Shown here: positions 1 through 8,644 of the stretch, piece by piece
Position numbering within the stretch: position 1 is the first letter of the stretch
How the letters are laid out: each line of letters opens with the position of its first letter
Origin: UBA2402 sp037139735
GTDB taxonomy: Bacteria; Planctomycetota; Phycisphaerae; Phycisphaerales; UBA1924
Length of the DNA stretch: 18,343 nucleotides
Assembly: GCA_037139735.1 (NCBI GenBank)
Contig: JBAXFU010000065.1
Span: 1 to 18,343 of the forward strand
Reading direction: 5' to 3'
Translations under genes and position numbers: made by a program
The notes under the pieces: model-generated
Told to the model about the DNA's origin: nothing
Databases searched by the model: none
What the model saw: the letters and a program-made list of their open reading frames with translations, nothing else

Positions 1-60
1 ACAGTTGCCTCGCCGATCCGTCAGGTTCGCATATTGCTTGCGCGTACATTCACCTATTCA

Positions 61-109
61 GCAAGCATGCTTGAGTTTGATGACATGCTTGACTGTTGCG
101 TCAAGCATG
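61..109. promoter_or_regulatory. Operator-like cluster of ATGCTTGA half-sites upstream of the TA-like pair
   Basis: The 8-base half-site ATGCTTGA occurs forward at 67-74 and 85-92 and inverted (TCAAGCAT) at 101-108, with a 7/8 inverted copy at 61-68. The first two half-sites overlap to make the perfect palindrome CAAGCATGCTTG (62-73). The next two form a 10-bp inverted repeat, CATGCTTGAC (84-93) and GTCAAGCATG (100-109), separated by 6 bases. The cluster ends 25 bases before the ATG at 134. Paired palindromes upstream of a toxin-antitoxin operon are the usual binding site of the XRE antitoxin, so I infer autoregulation by the gene at 725. No clean -35/-10 pair could be placed. Confidence 0.6.
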
Positions 110-133
110 ATCGGCCCACAGAGAGTGGCGATC

Positions 134-687
134 ATGGGCGCATTGCCGCAGTTCAATGAAGACGGGCTCTTGCCTCCGGGCGACTTTTCGCTGGGGTTGG
201 CCGAACTGGAGGAGTCGATGCTCGTGACTGGCCCACGAGCGCCGAGGTCGCGACCGACATGGGACATCTCATGGCGATTCGAACTGGTGCAGAACCTGCG
301 GGTCTTGGTTGGCCATCTCCGGCAGGTGGGCATTGACCGGATTTTCATCGACGGATCCTTCGTCGAGGAGAAGGACCACCCGAACGACCTCAACGGCTTG
401 TACGAGTGCGAACCGAGGCGGTTCGCGTCCGGCGAACTCGAGCGGGCGTTCAACGGGCTCGATCCTGCACGATCGTGGACATGGGAGCCGAGGTTGCGAC
501 GGGGCATCCCTCGGCCGCGAAGTTGCAGCTTCCGAGGTGGCATGCGTACCGGGTGGAGTTGTACCCGCACTTTCCGGGCCTGATGGCGGGCGTCGACGAG
601 GCGGGCCACGAGTTGGAGTTCCCCGCCTGGTTTCGCAGGCGGCGAAGCGACGGGCAGGCCAAGGGCATCATCAGGGTGGTGGCGTAA
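134..687 (+). pseudogene. Frameshifted nucleotidyltransferase-like protein of the DUF6932 type (candidate toxin)
   Basis: From the ATG at 134 the reading frame encodes an N-terminus with FNEDGLLPPGDF, then GSFVEEKDHPNDLNG (residues 74-88) and WTWEP. This is the pattern I recall for the DUF6932 family, which pairs with XRE regulators. The frame then leaves the family and stops at 581-583. The family C-terminus (WHAYRVELYPHF, ELEFPAWFRRRRSDG, KGIIRV) continues in another frame to the stop at 685-687. Restoring one base, most simply a lost G in the G run at 501-504, joins the halves into about 184 residues. GSx10DxD resembles a nucleotidyltransferase active site, but the second Asp is Asn here (D85-L-N87), whereas I recall NDIDG in relatives. 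A GAGAG stretch lies 10 bases before the start. The toxin role is inference; a sequencing error is possible. Confidence 0.7.
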
Positions 688-724
688 GGACGAACGTCAA
701 CGCGATTTCAGAAGCGAGCGTGTC

Positions 725-1183
725 ATGATCCGCACCGATTCGGAGTATCAGCAGGCCCTCGTTCGGCTCGAAGCGGAACGCAAGCGGGCGGAGGACCATG
801 TCGCCGCGTGGCGAGCGGAGGGCTTCACCGAATCCGAGGTGACCAAGTTGCTGCAGCCGCTCGAGGCCTTTCATGCGCAGTACGTAGAGGAGGCTCAAAG
901 CTACGAGCGGCTCAAGCGCGGGGAGTTCCGCGAGTTCGACAACCTGCAGGGGCTGGGCCGCGTTCTGATCGGTCTCCGCATCGCACGCGGCGTCACGCAG
1001 CGGGAGTTGGCCCAGCGGCTCGACGTGAGCGAGACGATGGTCTCTCGCGACGAACGCAACGAGTACCACGGCATCACGGTCGAGCGTGCCAATCGCATCC
1101 TTGAGGCCCTGCGTGTGCGGCTGGTGACGCGGGTTGAACTCGGGCCGGACGGGCCGAACACGAGCCCGTTCATGGCCGCGTGA
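725..1183 (+). CDS. XRE-family helix-turn-helix regulator, probable antitoxin partner
   Basis: 152 residues. Residues 1-70 are charged and predicted helical and probably form the partner-binding or dimer region. Residues 77-130 form an XRE helix-turn-helix with GLRIARGVTQRELAQRLDVS followed by the recognition-helix region ETMVSRDERNEYHGIT and a closing helix RANRILEALRVRL. The gene starts 37 bases after the frameshifted DUF6932-like gene and in the same orientation. That toxin-first order is typical of pairs with XRE-type antitoxins. The Shine-Dalgarno is weak (AAGCGAG at about 10 bases), so translation may depend on readthrough from upstream. It is likely to bind the half-site cluster at 61-109. 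The family is clear; the antitoxin role is inferred from context. Confidence 0.8.
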   Translation: MIRTDSEYQQALVRLEAERKRAEDHVAAWRAEGFTESEVTKLLQPLEAFHAQYVEEAQSYERLKRGEFREFDNLQGLGRVLIGLRIARGVTQRELAQRLDVSETMVSRDERNEYHGITVERANRILEALRVRLVTRVELGPDGPNTSPFMAA

Positions 1184-1248
1184 CGTTCGTCATCGCCGCG
1201 AAGTCTCACAACGTGGCGAGATGAAGTTGCAACGGCACGCCTGCGCCG

Positions 1249-2561
<1,313 letters not shown>

Positions 2562-2565
<4 letters not shown>

Positions 2566-3842
2566 GGGCACACCCTCCCGGCGGGCTTGGCGTCACCGGG
2601 TCGCCTGGTCACTCGCAGGGCGCGGCGGTCGAGTTCGGCGGCCACCTCCGCGAGCGACGCCCCCGCCCGCTGCATCGCCACGAGCGTGAAGTACATCAGG
2701 TCGGCCGCCTCGGCCACCACGTCGCCCTTGGTCGAGGCCTCCGCCAGTTCGCCCGCCTCCTCGACGAGCTTGGCTCGCAGCAGATCAGGCGACTGCAGCA
2801 GCCGAGTCGAGTACGACCCCGGCGCGTTTCGCGACGCCTGTCCGCGGATGCGCCCCGCGAGCGCGCCCGGCCCCCGCACCTCGCCCCAGCAGGTGGCGGC
2901 GCCGCGGTGGCAGAAGCCCTCGCCCGATTGTCGCACGGTGAATCGCAGCGCATCGCGATCGCAATCAAGGTCGATCCGCAGCAACTCCTGCGTGCAGCCG
3001 GAGGTCTCGCCCTTGACCCACACGCCTCGTCGACGCGAGTGGTAGACGCCCCGCCGCGTGCGTACGGCCTCGCGGAGGCTCTGCGGGCTCGAATAGGTCA
3101 ATCCCAACGCGACACCCGCCTCGTCAACCACGACGGTGGGCCACAACCCGTCGGGCCTGTCGGACCGCAGCGGTGCGGCGATGGCGTCGGCGAGGTCGAG
3201 CCGTCCGGTGTAGAGCGCCATGCCCACCTGCGCGTCGGCCCCGAGTTCATCGAGCCTCGCGACGTCGTCGGCCGTGGTCACCCCGCCGGCGATCGTCACG
3301 CGTGCGCCGCCCGCTGCGGCGACGCGGACGAGTTCCGGCACAAGCTCCATGTTGGTGCCGCCGAGGCGGCCTTCCCGCTCGACGAAGGTCACGAGGAAGC
3401 CGCCGGCGAGCCCTTCGAGGCGACGCATTCGGTCGAGGATCGACTCGCCGGTGCGTTCCCGCCATCCCTTCACGACCACCTCGCCGCCATCGGCATCGAG
3501 GGCGGCGATGACGCGATCGCGGGGCAACTCACGCAGCACCTCGGGCCTCGCCGCGGTGCCGAGGACCACCTTGGCCGCACCGGCGTCGAGCCACGCGATG
3601 GCGGTCGCCACGTCGCGGATGCCGCCGCCCACGCGACACGGGGCGAGCTTGAGCAGGTCGAGGATGTGCGCCTGGTTTGCGCCCGTGCCGATGGCGGCAT
3701 CGAGATCGACCACGGCCACGTCACCCGCCAGGGCGAAGCTCGCCGCGATGGGCCGCGGGTCACCCGCGTCCAGCGCGTGCTCCCGCCCGCCCACCAGTTG
3801 CACGGTACGACCGCCCATGAGATCGATCGACGGAATGATCAT
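2562..3842 (-). CDS. hisA-hisIE: Trifunctional HisA-HisI-HisE fusion
   Basis: 426 residues covering pathway steps 2, 3 and 4. Residues 1-225 are a HisA (ProFAR isomerase) barrel. Candidate catalytic Asp residues are D7 (PSID) and D116 (ALDADGG), and the phosphate loops are VGGGIRD (71-77) and IAGGVTTADD (184-193). Residues 226-322 are the phosphoribosyl-AMP cyclohydrolase HisI, with WVKGETSG (275-282), the metal/zinc site DCDRD (293-297), CH (311-312) and C318. Residues 323-422 are the phosphoribosyl-ATP pyrophosphohydrolase HisE, with KLVEEAGEL and EAADLMYF. The blocks SDRPDGL (227-233) and VTRRPGDAKP (411-420) match, from memory, the corresponding parts of yeast HIS4 more closely than E. 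coli HisIE. The ATG at 3842 overlaps the hisF stop (ATGA) and has GAGGTG upstream; the stop overlaps the hisD start. No separate hisA, hisI or hisE is present. Confidence 0.93.
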
Positions 3843-4600
3843 GGCCGCACCTCGACTCCTCGCGATGAAAGAAACCGCTTGACCTCGCCGACGCTGAAGA
3901 GCCCCTCGTGAAAGATGCCCGCGGCGAGCACGGCATCGGCGCCGACCTCGAGCGCGGCGAGCAGGTGCTCGGGTGACGCCGCACCACCGGAGGCGATGAC
4001 CGGGATGCGCACGGCCGAAGCCACCGCCGCCGTGAGCGGGAGGTCGTACCCCGCTCGCGTGCCGTCGCGATCCCAACTCGTGAGCAGCACCTCGCCTGCG
4101 CCCATCGCCTGGGCCCGAACCGCCCACTCGACGGCGTCGATCGCCGTGCCTTGCTCCCCCGAACGAACCCGCACGCCCCACCGGGGCGGCTCCGACGTCG
4201 CGTGCGCCGCGTCGATGGCCACCACGACGCACTGGGTCCCGAACCGCTCGGCGCATTCGCCGAGCAACTCGGGCCGCAGCACCGCCGCGGTGTTCAACGC
4301 CACCTTGTCGGCCCCGGCGTCGAGCAGTCTCGCCGCGTCCTGCACCGCCCGCACGCCGCCGCCGACGGTCAGCGGGATGCCCAGCACGCGGCGGACCTTG
4401 GCGACCGTCTCGGCCGCCGTCGATCTCGCTTCGGGCGTCGCGGCGATGTCGAGCATGACGAGTTCGTCCGCCCCCTCGGCCTCGTACCGCGCCGCCAGTT
4501 CCGAGGCCTCGCCCGAGTCGCGAAGTCCTTGGAAACGAACGCCCTTGACGACGCGACCCGCTCGCACGTCGAGGCACGGAATGACTCGTCGCGTCAGCAT
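3839..4600 (-). CDS. hisF: Imidazole glycerol phosphate synthase, cyclase subunit
   Basis: 253 residues, the usual HisF length. With HisH it converts PRFAR and ammonia to imidazole glycerol phosphate and AICAR. The barrel begins RRVIPCLDVRAGRVVKG, with the catalytic Asp at residue 11, and the second catalytic Asp is at residue 130 (VVVAIDAAH). Phosphate-binding loops are TVGGGVRAV (78-86) and the later ASGGAASPEHL. TSWDRDGTRAGYD is the conserved strand-6 segment. The start at ATG 4600 overlaps the end of hisH by 7 bases (ATGCTGA) and is preceded by GAGGTGG. The stop overlaps the hisA ATG by four bases, so translation is probably coupled on both sides. Confidence 0.96.
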   Translation of the reverse strand: MLTRRVIPCLDVRAGRVVKGVRFQGLRDSGEASELAARYEAEGADELVMLDIAATPEARSTAAETVAKVRRVLGIPLTVGGGVRAVQDAARLLDAGADKVALNTAAVLRPELLGECAERFGTQCVVVAIDAAHATSEPPRWGVRVRSGEQGTAIDAVEWAVRAQAMGAGEVLLTSWDRDGTRAGYDLPLTAAVASAVRIPVIASGGAASPEHLLAALEVGADAVLAAGIFHEGLFSVGEVKRFLSSRGVEVRP

Positions 4601-5232
4601 GCCGCCACCTCGCTCGCGGAGGCCATCGAGAGCCATCGTTCGACCAACGCCAAACCACCGCGACCCGAGAGTTCCGGGTGGAACTGGCAGGCGAGCACGG
4701 CCCCGCGCTGCATCGCCGAGACGAACGGGCCGCCGTGCTCGGTCGTGGCGACATCCCACCCCGCGGGCGCCCGCTCGATTCGGTACGAGTTGGCGAAGTA
4801 CATCCACTCGGGTCGGAGCGTCCCTCGCCCGGAGGCGGGCAGCACGCGATTCCACCCCATCTGCGGCACCCTCGCCCCGCGACCGAAGCGGCCCACCCGA
4901 GCTTGCACCACGCCCAAACCGGCCACGCCCGGGCTCTCGTCGCTCGACTCGCACAGCAGTTGCATGCCCAGACAGATCGCCAGCAGCGGGCGACCGACGC
5001 GGCATCGCTCGCGGATCGCCTCGTCGAGCCCGCGGGCGCGAAGCTGGGTCATCGCCGCACCGAACGCACCCACTCCGGGCAAGATCGCGGCGTTGGCCTC
5101 CACCACCGCCTGCGGATCATCCGTGACGACGGGCTCGGCCCCCACGCGTTCACACGCCGCGGCGACCGACGCGAGGTTCGCGGTGCCGGTGCGCACGATG
5201 ATCACCCGGGGCCGTTCACCGGAACCGTTCAC
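4594..5232 (-). CDS. hisH: Imidazole glycerol phosphate synthase, glutamine amidotransferase subunit
   Basis: 212 residues. This class I glutaminase feeds ammonia to HisF. The triad is visible: C87 in AICLGMQLLCESS, with H185 and E187 in CQFHPELSG. The oxyanion segment PGVGAFG is at 52-58, and PQMGWN (123-128) and YFANSY (145-150) are typical HisH blocks. I chose the GTG at 5232 because it forms a GTGA overlap with the hisB stop. This gives a short nine-residue extension before RVIIVRTGTANL; a second GTG (residue 10) would start right at the core. It lies between its pathway neighbour hisB and its partner hisF. Confidence 0.94.
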   Translation of the reverse strand: MNGSGERPRVIIVRTGTANLASVAAACERVGAEPVVTDDPQAVVEANAAILPGVGAFGAAMTQLRARGLDEAIRERCRVGRPLLAICLGMQLLCESSDESPGVAGLGVVQARVGRFGRGARVPQMGWNRVLPASGRGTLRPEWMYFANSYRIERAPAGWDVATTEHGGPFVSAMQRGAVLACQFHPELSGRGGLALVERWLSMASASEVAAC

Positions 5233-5816
5233 AAGACCCCCTTGGTGCTGGGCACGCTTGCCTCGTCCGTCCTCGCCACGGCCGCCCGTAGCGCGAGGGC
5301 CAGGGCCTTGAAGGCGGCCTCGGCGCGGTGATGGTCGTTCCGGCCCCGCAGCACGTCGACATGGACCGCCGCACGGAGCGTCGTGGCGAGCGAGGCGATG
5401 ACGTGCGGGACGTTCTCGCAGGCCAAGCCCCCGATGGCCTCGCGACACAGGCCCAACTCGACGACCGCGCACGGCCGCCCCGACAGGTCGATCACCGCCC
5501 GGGCCAACGCCTCGTCGAGCGGCGCGTACGCGTGGCCGAACCTCGCGAACCCGCGTCGCTCGCCCAGGGCCTGATCCATGGCCTGTCCGAGGGCCAATGC
5601 ACAATCCTCGGCGGAATGATGGTCGTCCACCTCGAGGTCTCCCTCGCACGCGAGCGACACGTCGATGCGCGAGTGCCGGGCCAGCGCCGTCAACAGGTGG
5701 TCGAGGAACCCGACGCCGGTGCGGATGGCGGCCTCGCCTCGCCCGTCGAGGTTGACGCTCGCCACCACCTTGGTTTCGCCGGTGGTGCGGGTGCAGGTTG
5801 CCGTGCGTGCGGTCAT
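5229..5816 (-). CDS. hisB: Imidazoleglycerol-phosphate dehydratase (monofunctional)
   Basis: 195 residues, the length of a stand-alone dehydratase with no fused phosphatase domain. It dehydrates imidazole glycerol phosphate to imidazole acetol phosphate using manganese. The metal-binding signatures are GFLDHLL, DDHHSAEDCALALGQA and GRNDHHRAEAAFKALA, and the C-terminus PSTKGVL is the usual family ending. The ATG at 5816 overlaps the stop of the upstream hisC-HAD fusion (ATGA) and has GGAGGA about 8 bases upstream. Because the phosphatase half found in enterobacterial HisB is missing, histidinol-phosphatase must come from elsewhere, probably from the HAD domain of the preceding gene. Confidence 0.96.
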   Translation of the reverse strand: MTARTATCTRTTGETKVVASVNLDGRGEAAIRTGVGFLDHLLTALARHSRIDVSLACEGDLEVDDHHSAEDCALALGQAMDQALGERRGFARFGHAYAPLDEALARAVIDLSGRPCAVVELGLCREAIGGLACENVPHVIASLATTLRAAVHVDVLRGRNDHHRAEAAFKALALALRAAVARTDEASVPSTKGVL

Positions 5817-7555
5817 GGGAGCATGTCCTCCAGTTCTTCCAACGAATCCAGCAGCCGGGCCGATCCCGACCGTTCGATCGCAAGGGCCATGTCGCGGCGT
5901 TCATCGCCCGCGCCCCCCGGCGGCAGGATGCCGATGGGCACCACCCCCGCTCGTCTCGCGGCGACGATGTCGTCGGGGGTGTCGCCGACCATCCATGCCG
6001 CCTCCACCCCGAGCCGCTCCATCGCGAGACGCACCGCGCCCGGGTCGGGCTTCGCGGGCGCGTCCTCCATGCAGACGACCACGCGGAACAACGACTTCAA
6101 TGCGAACCTCGCCAGGAACAGCTCGCAGTCTTGACGCGGCCGGCCGGTCACGATCGCCAGCGGCACCTTGGCGGCCAGGCGATCGAGCACCGCTCGGGCC
6201 GGGATCAGCTTCTCCGCCGCCGCGAGGCCGGGTTCGCCGTTGATGCCGTGGCACAGCGCCTCGAACCGCGCCGTCACGTCGGCCAGCGGCACGTCGATGC
6301 CGCGGCTTGCGAGCAACCGCCGCGTGAGGAGCCAGTCGTTGTTGGCGTTGCCTTCGGCCTTGGCGGCGATGATGTCGCCGGGGCCCAGGGTCGCTCCGAA
6401 GGACTCGGCCGTGAGTCGAATCGCCCGCCGATACGACTCGGAGACGTCCGCGATCACGCCGTCCATGTCGAGAAGCAGCGCCCGTGGCCGCACCGCGGCG
6501 CGCAGGCCTCGACAGAGCCGATCGAAGGCGGCCTCGTCGCCCGGACACGTGATCCGCAGCGAACGCTCGAGGCCCGAACCAGCCGCGAATCGACGCACGC
6601 CGATGCCGAGCCCGGCCAGGGCTCGCCACGACCACTCGGCGTCCTGAAACTCCGCGAGGACGAAGTTGCCGTGCGTGGGCCGCGGGCGGGCCCCCAGTTG
6701 CTCGAGCAAGGCCGAGAGGCGTTCTCGCTCCGATCGCACCGCGCGGATCGCCGCCGCCTGCGTGACGCTCGCGGCGGTGAAGGCCCGCTCGGCCACGGCG
6801 AGCCCGATCCCCGAGACCGGGAAGGGCGACCCCGCCGATCGCATGGCCCGAATCACGCGTTCCGAACCGATGGCGTAGCCGACGCGAAGGCCGGCCATCG
6901 CGAACGACTTCGAGAACGTGCGCACCACGATAGCGTTGGGCAAGGCCAGCGACACCGCCGTCAGGTCCTCGTCGGCGAACTCCGCGTACGCGGCATCCAC
7001 CAGCACCAAGGCGTCGGGCGCGGCCTGCGCCAAGCGCTCCACGTCGCGGGCCGCGGCCACCGCGCCCGTCGGATTGTTCGGCGACACCACGGCGATCAGC
7101 GCCGTCCGCTCCGTGATCCGCCCGAGCACCCGCTGGACCGGATACCGCTCGTCGTCCCACGCCACGGTCACCACCTCGGCACCGGCCTGGCGAGCGAAGC
7201 GAGGGATCATCTCGAACGTCGGCACGGGCACGAGCAGTTCCCGGCCCGGCGCGAGCGTGACGCGACAGATTCGATCGATCGCCTCGTCGCCTCCGGCCGT
7301 CACGATGACGCGCGACGACGGCACGTTCCACCGCTGCGCGATCAGCTGGTCGAGCACGGACGAATCCGGATAGCGCCGAATCGCCTCCGGGCCCACCTCC
7401 GCGGCCACGCGGGCGATGTCGACGTCGAAGGCCGATCGCGGGCCCTCGTTGGCATCAAGGTGCAGGTCGATGGGCGAGGCGGTCGACGGCCGGGCGTATG
7501 GAGCGGGTGGCGTCGCTCGGGCGGCGACGGGCGCGGGGATGGTGGAGGCGTTCAT
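5813..7555 (-). CDS. hisC-HAD: Histidinol-phosphate aminotransferase fused to a HAD-family phosphatase
   Basis: 580 residues. Residues 27-353 are a PLP-dependent HisC: LDANEGP (33-39), SPNNPTGA (158-165), DAAYAEF (187-193) and the PLP lysine K216 in TFSKSFAMAGLRVGY. Residues 357-580 are a complete HAD domain: motif I LLLDMDGVIAD (D363 nucleophile, D365 acid/base), motif II T470 in IVTGRPR, motif III K502 in AKPDPG, and motif IV GDTPDD (524-529). The first 26 residues are Ala/Pro-rich and probably disordered. No stop or start separates the domains. HisC makes histidinol phosphate, the expected substrate of the next step, and the operon has no other phosphatase gene. I therefore infer that the HAD half is histidinol-phosphatase. 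The ATG at 7555 forms an ATGA overlap with the hisG stop. Confidence 0.92.
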   Translation of the reverse strand: MNASTIPAPVAARATPPAPYARPSTASPIDLHLDANEGPRSAFDVDIARVAAEVGPEAIRRYPDSSVLDQLIAQRWNVPSSRVIVTAGGDEAIDRICRVTLAPGRELLVPVPTFEMIPRFARQAGAEVVTVAWDDERYPVQRVLGRITERTALIAVVSPNNPTGAVAAARDVERLAQAAPDALVLVDAAYAEFADEDLTAVSLALPNAIVVRTFSKSFAMAGLRVGYAIGSERVIRAMRSAGSPFPVSGIGLAVAERAFTAASVTQAAAIRAVRSERERLSALLEQLGARPRPTHGNFVLAEFQDAEWSWRALAGLGIGVRRFAAGSGLERSLRITCPGDEAAFDRLCRGLRAAVRPRALLLDMDGVIADVSESYRRAIRLTAESFGATLGPGDIIAAKAEGNANNDWLLTRRLLASRGIDVPLADVTARFEALCHGINGEPGLAAAEKLIPARAVLDRLAAKVPLAIVTGRPRQDCELFLARFALKSLFRVVVCMEDAPAKPDPGAVRLAMERLGVEAAWMVGDTPDDIVAARRAGVVPIGILPPGGAGDERRDMALAIERSGSARLLDSLEELEDMLP

Positions 7556-8466
7556 GGGATGATCTGCGAGAGTTGCGTGACGACGATGTCGGTGCCGCCG
7601 CGGGCCTTGAGTTCGGGAATCAGCACGGGCAGGTCTCGGCGCGGCACGGCGGCCTTCACGGCGTACCCGGCCTCGCCGTGCAGGGGCGCGATGGTCGGCT
7701 CCCGCATGCACGGCAGCGCCGCCACCACGCGCTCGAGCGACGCCTTCGCCACGTTCACCTCGATCATCACGCGGCGCCGGGCCTCGAGCACCGAGGCCAG
7801 CAGCATGACCAACCGATCGATGCTCGGACGAACGCGAGCGTCCTGCATCGCCCGTCGCGAGGCGTACAGCCGCGTCGACGACCGCATGACCTCGTCGAAG
7901 ACGACCAGGTTCTGGGCCTTGAGCGTCTCGCCGCTGGCGGCCACATCGACGATGCAGTCGGCATCCTCGGGCGGGAAGACCTCGGTGGCGCCGTGGGAGC
8001 GGACGAACTTCGCCTCGTATCCTCGGGCGGCGATCCACGTGCGGGTGATGCGTTCGAACTCCGAGGCGACCACCAACGGCCGTCGCGAGCAGCGCCCGTC
8101 CACGATCAGACCCGGCGGAGCCGCTGCCACCAGTCGCACCGCGTCGAGCCCCGTGTCGAGCACCTCCACCACGTCGGCACCGAGTTCCTGCACCCAGTCG
8201 GCTCCGGCGAAGCCGACATCCCGCGATCCCGCGTCGAGCATCTCGACGACGCTCTGGGGCTTGAGGATCTTGGCGTCGACCTCGACGCCCGCGAGCGACA
8301 CCTGAGGTCGATAGCCGCGGCTGCCGACGCGAACGGGCACGCCCGCGTCGCTCAGGAGCGCGAAGACGCCCTCCTGCATGCGTCCCTTTGGAAGGGCCAG
8401 CCGCAGGAAGCCCGTGGAACGCGAGTCAACGGCTTGTTCGAGTGGTCGACAGGAAGCGGTCAGCAT
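7552..8466 (-). CDS. hisG: ATP phosphoribosyltransferase, long form
   Basis: 304 residues from the ATG at 8466. It catalyses the committed step of histidine synthesis, joining ATP and PRPP to give phosphoribosyl-ATP. The catalytic part shows LALPKGRM (23-30) and the PRPP-binding stretch DADCIVDVAASGETLKAQNL (168-187). The C-terminal third (about 232-304, VMIEVNVAKASLERVVAALP to the end) is the ACT-like regulatory domain of long-form HisG. This means that no HisZ partner is needed and that histidine feedback inhibition is likely. GGAG lies 5 bases before the start. An in-frame ATG at 8517 falls inside the attenuator terminator and is rejected. hisG is the first structural gene, directly behind the leader at 8508-8636. 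Confidence 0.95.
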   Translation of the reverse strand: MLTASCRPLEQAVDSRSTGFLRLALPKGRMQEGVFALLSDAGVPVRVGSRGYRPQVSLAGVEVDAKILKPQSVVEMLDAGSRDVGFAGADWVQELGADVVEVLDTGLDAVRLVAAAPPGLIVDGRCSRRPLVVASEFERITRTWIAARGYEAKFVRSHGATEVFPPEDADCIVDVAASGETLKAQNLVVFDEVMRSSTRLYASRRAMQDARVRPSIDRLVMLLASVLEARRRVMIEVNVAKASLERVVAALPCMREPTIAPLHGEAGYAVKAAVPRRDLPVLIPELKARGGTDIVVTQLSQIIP

Positions 8467-8507
8467 GGGGACTCCATGCCGGACCTTGCCGCCGCCTCGC
8501 GCTCCGC

Positions 8508-8540
8508 AAAAGCACAAGACGCCGGCACGGGGCCGGCGTC
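8508..8540 (-). terminator. his attenuator terminator (3:4 hairpin)
   Basis: On the minus strand GACGCCGGC (8540-8532) pairs perfectly with GCCGGCGTC (8526-8518) across a five-base loop, giving a 9-bp GC-rich stem. It is followed directly by TTGTGCTTTT (8517-8508), in which seven of ten bases are T. It lies 42 bases before hisG and 34 bases after the leader-peptide stop. Placed inside the operon leader, it can only serve as a conditional terminator. Its 5' arm contains CCGGCC (8536-8531), which can pair instead with GGCCGG at 8583-8578. Confidence 0.85.
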
Positions 8541-8568
8541 GATGGGGGGCGGGACTCGATCCTCAGCG

Positions 8569-8606
8569 CACCATCACCCGGCCATGCACATGGCATGGTG
8601 ATGATG
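8569..8606 (-). promoter_or_regulatory. his leader 1:2 hairpin over the histidine codons
   Basis: CATCATCACC (8606-8597, part of the His codon run) pairs with GGTGATGGTG (8578-8569), giving ten pairs with one G-U. After a 2x2 internal loop, GCCATG (8594-8589) pairs with CATGGC (8586-8581). The 3' side includes most of GGCCGG (8583-8578), the sequence that can open the downstream terminator. A ribosome stalled on the His codons would melt this hairpin and free GGCCGG. A ribosome reaching the stop codon would cover GGCCGG and leave the terminator intact. The pairings are read directly from the sequence; the mechanism is by analogy with the enterobacterial his attenuator. Confidence 0.75.
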
Positions 8607-8636
8607 ATGATGCTGGAATCGGGAAGAGGCGTTCAC
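8574..8636 (-). CDS. hisL: his operon leader peptide with six consecutive histidines
   Basis: A 20-residue ORF starting with GTG: MNASSRFQHHHHHHAMCMAG. Six His codons in a row (8612-8595; five CAT and one CAC) form the regulatory run, comparable to the seven in the E. coli his leader peptide. The use of CAT is notable in a genome rich in C-ending codons. A stop in the same frame at 8672-8670 and the lack of any in-frame ATG upstream leave GTG 8636 as the best start. GAGGGAGA lies about 10 bases upstream and could be its ribosome-binding site. Alternatively, the promoter at 8645-8673 would make the transcript almost leaderless. The ORF overlaps the 1:2 hairpin and lies 34 bases before the terminator, so its role is almost certainly to sense charged tRNA-His. 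Confidence 0.88.
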   Translation of the reverse strand: MNASSRFQHHHHHHAMCMAG

Positions 8637-8644
8637 GTCGAGTG

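Noticed and set aside
34..60. Promoter TTGCTT (34-39) with TATTCA (55-60) before the TA-like pair
   Set aside because: The spacer is only 15 bases and the hexamers are weak, so it is not supported as a promoter.
1184..1248. Possible terminator between the convergent XRE and hisD genes
   Set aside because: Only a 4-base TCTC/GAGA pairing is present and there is no T run on either strand, so I do not call a terminator.
8467..8517. Upstream ATG at 8517 giving HisG 17 extra residues
   Set aside because: It starts at the base of the attenuator terminator tail, lacks a ribosome site and adds a Cys/Gly-rich stretch absent from the family. ATG 8466 has GGAG at the right distance.
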